Source of the DNA: Bacteroidota bacterium | Lineage (GTDB): Bacteria > Bacteroidota > Ignavibacteria > Palsa-1295 | Direction of reading: 5' to 3' | DNA length: 13,506 bases | NCBI GenBank assembly: GCA_025363505.1 | Contig: JANYDV010000098.1 | Location: 1-13,506, forward strand | In this document: positions 7,617 through 13,506 of the stretch, piece after piece | Layout: each line of letters opens with the position of its first letter | Position numbering within the stretch: position 1 is the stretch's first letter | Made by a program: the position numbers and the translations under genes | Notes under the pieces: model-generated | The model's input: the letters and a program-made list of their open reading frames with translations, nothing else | What the model was told of the DNA's origin: nothing | Database searches by the model: none

Positions 7617-9398
7617 ATGATTGATACACATTGTCATATACAAACCGATCAATTTGATAGCGACCGCGAGCAAGTGATTGCTGAGGCGATGGCTGCAGGA
7701 GTGGAAGGATTTATTGTGCCTGCTATTGATCTGTCGAGTTTTGATGCTACGATTGATATTGCTCGTTCGCATACCAATGTGTGGTGCGGCTTGGGTATTC
7801 ATCCTCATAGTGCGGCTCAATGGAATAGTGACGTTCGTGATCGTATCAGAAAGGAAGTGGCTACTAACCCGAAAGTTGTTGCCATTGGTGAGATCGGGCT
7901 TGACTTTTATTATGACTTTGCTCCTCGTGAGACCGAGCTTCGGGCATTCCAAGAGCAGATCGAACTGGCAATCGAACTTGATAAGCCGATCATTATACAC
8001 ACCCGCGACTCGATAGATGAAACAATTGAGATTGTGAGCCATTATTATGCAAATAAGCCGCAAACGAGCGGTTTCGGACAATTTCATTGTTTTTCGGGGA
8101 GTCCTGAACAAGCCGAACGTGTTGCTTCATTAGGATTTGCGGTGAGCTTTACGGGTAATATTACGTTTAAGAACTCGTCGCTTGCCGAAACGGTAATGGC
8201 AACGCCACTATCGTCGATCTTAATTGAGACCGATTCGCCGTATTTAGCACCGGCTCCGTATCGGGGCAAACGTAATATGCCGGCGTATGTGCCGCTGGTA
8301 GCAAAAAAAATCGCCGAACTGACACAACGAGATATTACAGAGATAATGCAGATCACCACCGAAAACGCAAAACGAATTTTCCGCCTCGCATCTGTTGCCA
8401 TCGTACTGCTGGCAGCATTGTTCTTTGCCGGTACCGAACAGGCACAAGCCCAGCCCGGCAGCCGCCCGCCTGACTCGGTAATGACCAAAGACCGCCGCGA
8501 AGCTGAGGAGATGATCCGTCGTCAGCGCGAAGAGCTTGGGCGCGAACAAGAAAAACGCCGTCAAGACTCGATCAAAAACGCACAACAAGAAGACCTCGAA
8601 ATCCAAAAAGAAATGCGCGATCAAGCGCGGAAGGATTCGATTAAGACGGTAGAAAGAATTCAAGACGAAGAGCGTTCTCGCCTCAAAGCTCAAACTCCGA
8701 TTGCATGGAAAGCAATTGGTATTGGTGGTGGCATCGGTATCGGTAATCTTTCCGAGCTGAGCCAAGGATTTCGCCGAACATTAGTACCGACATCGGTACT
8801 GGCTACTTCATTTCAGATTGGTACACAGATCAGCCGTATTATCGATTTCGAATTATCGTACAATACATTTACTGTCAGTGATAATCTTACGCCTGATAAT
8901 TTGTACCGTTCGGGGGATTCTTCTTCGCCTGCGCCTCTTGACCTGCTCCATCCTCCGGTGAAGCCATATCTGGTGCCAACACAAGAGTCGATCAAGACAA
9001 CCTATTTGTCATTCGATCTTCGTTTTGTGATTAACCCTCGTTCGCCGCTGAAATTCTATACCGGTTTGGGATATAATTATGTGACGATCACCAATAGTCA
9101 GGACTATTATAAAGTTGATTCGATCACCGGAAAATCGGCTTCGCTGACGGCGACGAATTCTTTTAATCGTGGTGGCATTAAAGTACTTTTTGGTGCACGA
9201 TATGATTTTGAACTTGGAAGTAATTTTATCGTGACGCCATTTGCACAAATCGGTGCGTCGTTCTTGTTTAATAATGCGTCGCAAGTCGAGCAGCGTATTT
9301 ATGATTTTCAAGTCCCTGCAGATCTGATAACCTTTACTCATCTTAAGGTCGGAGCGACAATCTATTTCGGATGGTTTAGCGTCAAGAGGTATCAATAA
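7617..9398 (+). CDS. TatD-family metal-dependent hydrolase fused in frame to an outer-membrane beta-barrel protein
   Basis: One 593-codon frame joins two proteins. Residues 1-257 are a complete TatD-type TIM-barrel hydrolase (usual length about 255-265) of the YcfH/TatD DNase group. Its metal ligands are all visible: His5 and His7 (DTHCHI), Glu92 (GEIGLDFYYD), His128 (IIIHTRDS), His157 (FHCFSG) and Asp206 (ETDSPYL). It ends in the usual TatD tail, TTENAKRIFRL. Without a stop codon the frame continues into a hydrophobic stretch at 257-272 and an AQA|Q signal peptidase I site after residue 278. A highly charged, probably coiled-coil linker follows (about 290-357, with DSIK at 317 and 340, 23 residues apart). 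The C-terminal 235 residues are Gly- and aromatic-rich alternating strands of an outer-membrane beta-barrel. Normally these would be two genes. I infer a real fusion or a recently lost stop. Shifting frame at the junction gives no nearby stop, so a simple one-base error does not restore two genes. It ends one base before the rel start. Confidence 0.85.
   Translation: MIDTHCHIQTDQFDSDREQVIAEAMAAGVEGFIVPAIDLSSFDATIDIARSHTNVWCGLGIHPHSAAQWNSDVRDRIRKEVATNPKVVAIGEIGLDFYYDFAPRETELRAFQEQIELAIELDKPIIIHTRDSIDETIEIVSHYYANKPQTSGFGQFHCFSGSPEQAERVASLGFAVSFTGNITFKNSSLAETVMATPLSSILIETDSPYLAPAPYRGKRNMPAYVPLVAKKIAELTQRDITEIMQITTENAKRIFRLASVAIVLLAALFFAGTEQAQAQPGSRPPDSVMTKDRREAEEMIRRQREELGREQEKRRQDSIKNAQQEDLEIQKEMRDQARKDSIKTVERIQDEERSRLKAQTPIAWKAIGIGGGIGIGNLSELSQGFRRTLVPTSVLATSFQIGTQISRIIDFELSYNTFTVSDNLTPDNLYRSGDSSSPAPLDLLHPPVKPYLVPTQESIKTTYLSFDLRFVINPRSPLKFYTGLGYNYVTITNSQDYYKVDSITGKSASLTATNSFNRGGIKVLFGARYDFELGSNFIVTPFAQIGASFLFNNASQVEQRIYDFQVPADLITFTHLKVGATIYFGWFSVKRYQ
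8346..8450 (+). other. Internal signal peptide and possible internal start of the beta-barrel part
   Basis: An in-frame ATG at 8346-8348 (Met244 of the fusion) would start a 350-residue protein with a well-formed signal peptide. It has an n-region with Lys-Arg and Arg (QITTENAKRIFR), a 16-residue hydrophobic core (LASVAIVLLAALFFAG), and a TEQAQA c-region cleaved before Gln at 8450/8451. The same codons encode the C-terminal helix of the TatD enzyme. No Shine-Dalgarno sequence precedes this ATG, but most genes here lack one. The barrel could therefore be made independently from this start, or released from the fusion by signal peptidase. Confidence 0.5.
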
Positions 9399-9399
9399 G

Positions 9400-11694
9400 A
9401 TGGGTTCTGACTATACCATTATTTCTTCGGATGAACCTTCGCTCGAACAAGAGTCTTCCGATACGACACCATCGGAAACACCGGTGCCGGTATTGATAGC
9501 AACAACTTCGGAAGAACTCTATCAGCAAAAGCTTACCGAACTCTTAGAAGCTTGCCGCGCCAACCTGCGGAAGTATGATGAAGTATTAATAGCCAAAGCA
9601 TTTCGCCTCAGCTATGATGCACATAAGAATGACCGCCGCGCCTCCGGCGAGCCATATTTCCTGCATCCGTTCGAAGTAGCGATGATCGTTGTCAAAGAAG
9701 TGCCGCTCGATGATGTGTCGGTGGTGTGTGCACTGCTCCATGATGTCGTCGAAGACACCGTTTATACTCTTGAGGAAATACGCGAAGAGTTTGGTGATAC
9801 CATAGCAGAAATCGTTGACGGGGCGACAAAGATCAGCGATATATTCAAGTCACGAGAAATCACCCAAGCCGAAAGTTATCGCAAGCTCTTGATCTCGATG
9901 GTCAATGATGTGCGCGTGATGTTGGTCAAGTTTGCCGATCGTTTGCATAATATGCGAACCATCGAGTATCTTTCGCCCGAACGTCAGCTCAGGATGGCGA
10001 AAGAAACTCTTGATATTTATGCGCCATTTGCTCATCGCTTTGGTCTGGCGAAGATCAAATGGGAAATGGAGGACTTGTCATTTAAGGTACTCAATCGTGA
10101 GGCGTATGACGACCTGAAGCGTCAGCTGACCGAGTCCCGCATCAGCAGAGAGTCGTACATTGCTGATATGATAGCTCCTGTCAAAGAAGCACTCGAACAT
10201 GAGGGAATGAAGTTCGAGGTTATCGGTAGACCGAAGCATATCTTTTCGATTTATAATAAGTTGATCCGTACCGGCAAACATTTTAATGATCTTTATGATC
10301 TGTTTGCGATTCGAATTATTATTGATACCAAGAACGACAATGATTGCTTCTCGGTCTATGGTATCGTAAGTTCGATCTATACACCGGTGCCCGAGCGATT
10401 CAAAAATTATATTTCTGTGCCCAAAAAGAACGGGTATCAGTCGATTCATACTACGGTTGTCGGACCCGGCGGAAAAATGGTCGAAGTACAGATTCGCACC
10501 AAGGGTATGCAAGAAATTGCGGAGAAGGGTGTTGCCGCCCATTGGAAATATAAAGAGCAAATTACCAAGACCGACCCGGAAATTGAAGAATGGGTACGCT
10601 GGGTCAGCGATCTTTTCGAAGATCAGAATGACGACGATGCACCAAAAGCATTGATGGAGAGCTTTAAGCTCAATCTCTATCAAGATGAAATATATGTCTT
10701 TACGCCGAAGGGTGATCTGAGGATTTTACCCAAAGGTGCAACCATTGTTGATTTTGCGTTTGATATTCATACCCAAGTGGGTATCAGAACTATTGGGGCG
10801 AAAGTCAATGGTAAGATCACACCACTCCATAGCAAACTCCGCTCCGGCGATCAGGTTGAGATCATCACCTCGAAAGTCCAAACGCCTAATCCCGATTGGG
10901 AGCAATTTGTCGCGACTCATAAGGCGAGAAATCAGATACGCAAGTTTATCAACGAAGAGCATCGGGCGAAGATCAATAAAGGTCGTGAGCTGTTCAATAA
11001 AAAACTTGCAAAAGCAAAACTCCATGTCATTGATGACACCATAGCCAAGTTTGCCGGAGCTACTAATCACGGAAATATCGGGAAGCTCTATCTTGCGCTT
11101 GCCGAAGAACGTGTGCGAGCCGAGGATATTATTACTACGCTTCGCGATTGGCTCAAGCCGGACAGCGAACAGAAAAAAGATGATACGGCGGCTGTTGTGC
11201 ATCATGATGCACCGTACATCGAAGAGTCTCGCAAACAAACAGGTATCTTGATTCAAGGCAGACGCGATGACTTATTGTATAGTTATGCAAAATGCTGTAA
11301 CCCGGTGCCGGGTGATGATGTGATCGGGCTGGTGACGATCGGCGAAGGGGTAAAGATCCATCGTCGTGAATGCAAAAATATGAAATATATCGAATCCGAC
11401 GATCGTCGTGCACGATTGATAGATGTCGAATGGCCCAGCACCGAAGAAAATGCAGATTATCTGGTGGGCATTCATATTTCGGGCGAAGACCGCCCCGGGA
11501 TGATCAGCGATCTGACGCACGTGATCTCGACCTATAACAACACCAACATTCGTTCGTTTAGTATCGACTCACACGACCAAATGTTTGACGGCAAAATGAC
11601 GGTGTTTGTGAATAATACCTATCACTTAGCGCGATTGATCGAAAAGTTACGTCAGGTTCGAGGCGTTACTAATGCAGTACGATATGAACAATAA
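9400..11694 (+). CDS. rel: Bifunctional (p)ppGpp synthetase/hydrolase, Rel/SpoT type
   Basis: A 764-residue cytoplasmic enzyme that makes (p)ppGpp from GTP/GDP and ATP and hydrolyses it, controlling the stringent response. The N-terminal HD hydrolase domain (about 50-200) keeps His89, His114-Asp115, Glu118-Asp119 (HDVVEDT) and Asp180/Asn184 (FADRLHNMRT), so hydrolase activity should be intact. The synthetase domain (about 250-375) has GRPKHIFSIYNK, DLYDLFAIRI, GYQSIHTTV (345-353) and VEVQIRT (361-367). The charge motif reads RFKN (333-336), close to the RxKD form of bifunctional enzymes and unlike the ExDD form of synthetase-only RelA. A TGS domain (about 427-492), the conserved-cysteine region (KCCNPVPGDD, Cys632/633) and a C-terminal ACT domain (688-764) complete the long-Rel layout. 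The ATG lies one base after the TAA of the fusion gene, with an AAGAGG at 9384-9389 as a moderate ribosome binding site, so the genes are co-transcribed. Confidence 0.96.
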   Translation: MGSDYTIISSDEPSLEQESSDTTPSETPVPVLIATTSEELYQQKLTELLEACRANLRKYDEVLIAKAFRLSYDAHKNDRRASGEPYFLHPFEVAMIVVKEVPLDDVSVVCALLHDVVEDTVYTLEEIREEFGDTIAEIVDGATKISDIFKSREITQAESYRKLLISMVNDVRVMLVKFADRLHNMRTIEYLSPERQLRMAKETLDIYAPFAHRFGLAKIKWEMEDLSFKVLNREAYDDLKRQLTESRISRESYIADMIAPVKEALEHEGMKFEVIGRPKHIFSIYNKLIRTGKHFNDLYDLFAIRIIIDTKNDNDCFSVYGIVSSIYTPVPERFKNYISVPKKNGYQSIHTTVVGPGGKMVEVQIRTKGMQEIAEKGVAAHWKYKEQITKTDPEIEEWVRWVSDLFEDQNDDDAPKALMESFKLNLYQDEIYVFTPKGDLRILPKGATIVDFAFDIHTQVGIRTIGAKVNGKITPLHSKLRSGDQVEIITSKVQTPNPDWEQFVATHKARNQIRKFINEEHRAKINKGRELFNKKLAKAKLHVIDDTIAKFAGATNHGNIGKLYLALAEERVRAEDIITTLRDWLKPDSEQKKDDTAAVVHHDAPYIEESRKQTGILIQGRRDDLLYSYAKCCNPVPGDDVIGLVTIGEGVKIHRRECKNMKYIESDDRRARLIDVEWPSTEENADYLVGIHISGEDRPGMISDLTHVISTYNNTNIRSFSIDSHDQMFDGKMTVFVNNTYHLARLIEKLRQVRGVTNAVRYEQ

Positions 11695-12112
11695 ACGCAG
11701 AGTCTTAGCGATCGACTATGGCACCAAACGCATCGGCTTGGCGATCAGCGATGAATTGCGAATGCTTGCGCGACCGATCGGGATCATCGAACAGTCGGCA
11801 AACGCCATTGGTGATCTGCTTGCACTAATCGAGAAAGAACAAGTAGGCTGTGTGTTGCTTGGCTTGCCAACATCGCTCAATGGGTCGGACAGCGAAATGA
11901 CAAAGCAAGTCCGTTCATTCGGCGAGAAATTGTTCGCTAAACTGGATCTATTAACAATTGAGCATCATTTCCATGACGAACGTTTGACCAGCATTATGGC
12001 TGCGGGGAACATCCTCAATCAAGGTCTTCCAAAAAACAAGCGTCAACAAAAATATCGCCACGACGAAGAAGCCGCAAGAATAGTACTTCAAGAGTTTTTG
12101 GATGCAAGATAA
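11684..12112 (+). CDS. ruvX: YqgF/RuvX family putative pre-16S rRNA nuclease / Holliday junction resolvase-like protein
   Basis: A 142-residue RNase H-fold protein of the YqgF/RuvX family. Members are essential in many bacteria and have been linked to 16S rRNA 5'-end maturation and, by fold, to Holliday junction resolution. The signatures are RVLAIDYGTKRIGLAISD with catalytic Asp11, VLLGLPTSLNGSDSEM, DERLTS with Glu99, and HDEEAA with Asp127 (numbered from ATG 11684). All three acidic residues expected for metal binding are present and the length matches the family. I chose the ATG at 11684 because it leaves the usual short tail before the first strand; an ATG at 11672 would add four residues. 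Either start overlaps the end of rel (by 11 or 23 bases), so translation is coupled. Confidence 0.92.
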   Translation: MNNKRRVLAIDYGTKRIGLAISDELRMLARPIGIIEQSANAIGDLLALIEKEQVGCVLLGLPTSLNGSDSEMTKQVRSFGEKLFAKLDLLTIEHHFHDERLTSIMAAGNILNQGLPKNKRQQKYRHDEEAARIVLQEFLDAR

Positions 12113-12114
12113 AT

Positions 12115-12134
12115 TAGTGTACTCTACACCACTA
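12115..12134 (+). terminator. Weak hairpin after ruvX
   Basis: TAGTG (12115-12119) pairs with CACTA (12130-12134) two bases after the ruvX stop codon. No T-tract follows, so this is at best a weak or Rho-assisted 3' end for the fusion-rel-ruvX transcript. Confidence 0.3.
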
Positions 12135-12237
12135 AAATCTTCATTGCATTGATTATTACGACTTGATTGCAACCCAAACTTACGCACATTTCCGCAAAAA
12201 AAGTCAGTTGAGTTAGAGGCGATAATATATTGTATGG

Positions 12238-12275
12238 AAAACGATACGTTTAAAAACGAAAACCCGTCAAAACGA
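12238..12275 (+). repeat. Three AAAACGA direct repeats
   Basis: The heptamer AAAACGA occurs at 12238-12244, 12253-12259 and 12269-12275, spaced 15 and 16 bases start to start. The last copy forms the left inner arm and part of the loop of the hairpin at 12263-12286. Such regular spacing might mark a protein-binding array, but short A-rich words recur easily by chance in AT-rich DNA. Confidence 0.35.
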
Positions 12276-12286
12276 ATTTTAACGGG
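12263..12286. repeat. Symmetrical hairpin upstream of a strong ribosome binding site
   Basis: CCCGT (12263-12267) pairs with ACGGG (12282-12286). After one C-A mismatch, AAAA (12269-12272) pairs with TTTT (12277-12280) around the loop CGAA. The plus strand is A-rich just before the hairpin and not T-rich after it, so as an intrinsic terminator it would work on the minus strand (stem followed by TTTTCGTTTTT). No minus-strand gene is visible that would need it. On the plus strand it stands six bases upstream of GGAGG and could influence initiation there. Confidence 0.6.
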
Positions 12287-12302
12287 CTTCCTGGAGGTCA
12301 CT

Positions 12303-12350
12303 ATGAAACACACAGAAAGTGAGACTGAAGTGTTGGTGAGACACTTATAA
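12303..12350 (+). CDS. Possible 15-residue peptide with a strong ribosome binding site
   Basis: ATG at 12303 opens a 15-codon frame (MKHTESETEVLVRHL) ending in TAA at 12348-12350. It is preceded at five bases' distance by GGAGG (12293-12297), the best Shine-Dalgarno match seen in the window; the larger genes nearly all lack one. This makes translation plausible. It could be a leader peptide, a small regulatory protein, or simply part of a structured leader RNA. The sequence itself matches nothing I recognise. The serine hydrolase starts 127 bases further on, with no visible attenuator between them. Confidence 0.35.
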   Translation: MKHTESETEVLVRHL

Positions 12351-12476
12351 CAGTTTGTACAATATCTGTGCCAAGATGTTACATATTACGGTATATTTTT
12401 TATGAATTCAGAAAAATATCAAGGGAACAGAGTTTTGGTATTTTCTTTTATAGAGTCATCATTCTTAGTACATCAA

Positions 12477-13506
12477 ATGAAATCACTCATAGTCGTTTTG
12501 CTGCTTTGTTGTGTCGGTGTTGCTCAAGCACAGTTAGAGAGTTCACGTAGTATTGTTTGGTCTCAAAACGCTTTGGTTCTTCAGCAGAACTCATTGAATC
12601 AGGTACTGCCTCAATTTCCGACGGGTGGCACTGAGCGTTATCTTGCAGCCGACCCCACACTGCCGGCGCGGCTTCAGAGCGCGTTGGATGTGACCATTGC
12701 AAAGACCTCGGTTCGCGGTAAACATGGCGTCTCGGCGAGTGTGATCGTGCCGGGGATGAGCCAATGGGAGGGCAGTGCGGGCGAATCGTATTCGGGAGTA
12801 CCGATGACTAATGCTATGCAATTTGAGATTGCCAGTAATACGAAAACGATGGTCGCCACACTCATCTTAAAATTGCAAGAAGAAGGAAAACTTTCAATTA
12901 ATGACCCGCTTCATTATTGGTTTCCGTCATATCCGAATATCGATTCAAATATCACCATCAAACAATTGCTCGATCACTCAAGTGGTATTTTTGATTATGT
13001 CAATGACGACGGAACCGGTGCCGTTATAAGCGATATGTATTTTGTGCATCCCGAAAAGCAATGGACCGCTGAAGAAATTATCCAAAACTATGTCGGCAAA
13101 GCAAATTTTGCGGCAGGAACATCGTATCGCTACTCGAATACAAATTTTCTGTTGCTGGGGATGATTGCCGAAAAAGCAGACGGTGTCGAATTGGGCAAAA
13201 ATCTTCGCACCCGTTTTTTTGATCCGTTAGCATTGACACATACCTATGCAGGCTGGAGGGATTCAGTACCTGCGCCGTATAGTCACAATTGGCTTGATAT
13301 TGCTATTGAACCAAATCCGTTCACCGATTTGGGTGGAATAGAAAAGACTGCGCAACTCACGGGTTGCCGAGGCGCCGGTGGTGTCGTTTCGACTCCTCAC
13401 GATCTTGCCCGATGGGCGAAGAATTTGTACGAGGGTCATATCCTTAATAAAGCTTCGCTCGCATCAATGTTGAAAATGAATAATTGGCCCGGTGGTGGGA
13501 CATACG
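12477..13506 (+). CDS. Secreted class C beta-lactamase-like serine hydrolase (3' end beyond window)
   Basis: The frame is open from ATG 12477 to the window end (343 codons), so the gene is incomplete. A signal peptide, MKSLIVVLLLCCVGVAQA, is cleaved before Gln19. The Beta-lactamase/penicillin-binding-protein-like (AmpC/EstB/DD-peptidase family) core starts near residue 65. The nucleophile motif SxxK is Ser120-Asn-Thr-Lys123 (EIASNTKTMVA) and the second motif is Tyr219-Ser-Asn221 (YRYSNTNF). LLDHSSGIFDY (164-174) and GAGGVVSTPHDLARW are typical of this family. The third (HxG/KTG-like) motif would lie beyond the edge. The family includes D-alanyl-D-alanine peptidases, esterases and true beta-lactamases, and sequence alone does not say which; an envelope-located peptidase or esterase is most likely. 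The start at 12477 is favoured over ATG 12402 because the signal peptide begins there. Confidence 0.92.
   Translation, partial: MKSLIVVLLLCCVGVAQAQLESSRSIVWSQNALVLQQNSLNQVLPQFPTGGTERYLAADPTLPARLQSALDVTIAKTSVRGKHGVSASVIVPGMSQWEGSAGESYSGVPMTNAMQFEIASNTKTMVATLILKLQEEGKLSINDPLHYWFPSYPNIDSNITIKQLLDHSSGIFDYVNDDGTGAVISDMYFVHPEKQWTAEEIIQNYVGKANFAAGTSYRYSNTNFLLLGMIAEKADGVELGKNLRTRFFDPLALTHTYAGWRDSVPAPYSHNWLDIAIEPNPFTDLGGIEKTAQLTGCRGAGGVVSTPHDLARWAKNLYEGHILNKASLASMLKMNNWPGGGTY

Larger units (their letters stand above)
12113..12476. promoter_or_regulatory. 364-base intergenic region between ruvX and the serine hydrolase
   Basis: No ordinary-sized gene lies here. From left to right it holds a weak hairpin (12115-12134), a CGCAAAAA tract (12193-12200), and an AT-rich segment (12208-12236, with TTGAGT and TATATT-like bases) that could be a promoter. 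Next come three copies of AAAACGA, a symmetrical hairpin at 12263-12286, a strong GGAGG ribosome binding site (12293-12297) and a 15-codon mini-ORF. The last 126 bases before the serine hydrolase are AT-rich and without clear structure. An in-frame ATG at 12402 could extend the hydrolase by 25 residues but would bury its signal peptide. Confidence 0.5.

Noticed and set aside
7494..8111. 205-codon minus-strand frame over the TatD region
   Set aside because: It lies antisense to the well-supported TatD domain and the end of the receptor, with no recognisable domain.
8340..8460. Simple one-base frameshift explaining the TatD-barrel fusion
   Set aside because: Reading either other frame from the junction gives no stop until about 25-35 codons later, and both parts are in the same frame, so a single indel does not restore two normal genes. 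A lost stop or a substitution remains possible.
10078..11256. Long minus-strand frames (201 and 176 codons) inside rel
   Set aside because: Rel is clear on the plus strand with all its domains; the antisense translations show no family features.
12402..12476. Upstream ATG giving the serine hydrolase 25 more residues
   Set aside because: It is in frame and open, but it would place a non-signal segment before a textbook signal peptide that begins at 12477.

Overview
The window reads as a piece of chromosome from a member of the Bacteroidota / Chlorobiota-Ignavibacteriota-Kapaibacteriota (FCB) assemblage. The main pointers are a secreted subtilase ending in a FlgD-like/type IX secretion sorting domain, and a TonB-dependent receptor with an N-terminal carboxypeptidase-regulatory-like domain. 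In addition, almost no gene starts carry Shine-Dalgarno sequences, and every predicted signal peptidase I site is followed by glutamine (the 'Q-rule' known from Bacteroidetes). The exact lineage cannot be fixed from sequence alone. No transposase, integrase, CRISPR array or phage gene is visible; this looks like resident chromosome.

Layout. At the left edge there may be the first 19 codons of a lysine-rich protein on the minus strand. A tRNA-Ser(CGA) gene (288-374) follows, and then, in the opposite orientation, a very large secreted S8 protease (395-4744). A short divergent promoter region (4745-4866) separates the protease from a plus-strand pair: a small lipoprotein (4867-5349) overlapping by four bases a TonB-dependent outer-membrane receptor (5346-7532). 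After an 84-base gap with two inverted repeats comes a tightly packed plus-strand run: a TatD-family metal-dependent hydrolase fused in frame to an outer-membrane beta-barrel protein (7617-9398), a Rel/SpoT-type (p)ppGpp synthetase-hydrolase (9400-11694) and the YqgF/RuvX nuclease (11684-12112). A 364-base intergenic stretch holds a symmetrical hairpin, a strong ribosome binding site and a 15-codon mini-ORF. The window ends inside a secreted class C beta-lactamase-like serine hydrolase (12477 to beyond 13506).

How the parts relate. Most of the window encodes the cell envelope and exported proteins (protease, lipoprotein, receptor, beta-barrel, serine hydrolase). The exceptions are the housekeeping genes rel and ruvX and the tRNA. 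The lipoprotein-receptor pair probably acts as one uptake unit with an unknown substrate. The most unusual object is the TatD/beta-barrel open reading frame. A complete TatD enzyme runs without a stop codon into a textbook signal peptide, a charged coiled-coil-like linker and a beta-barrel, so the C-terminal residues of the TatD enzyme double as the n-region of the export signal. This is the best candidate for something undescribed; its alternatives are a lost stop codon or an assembly artefact.
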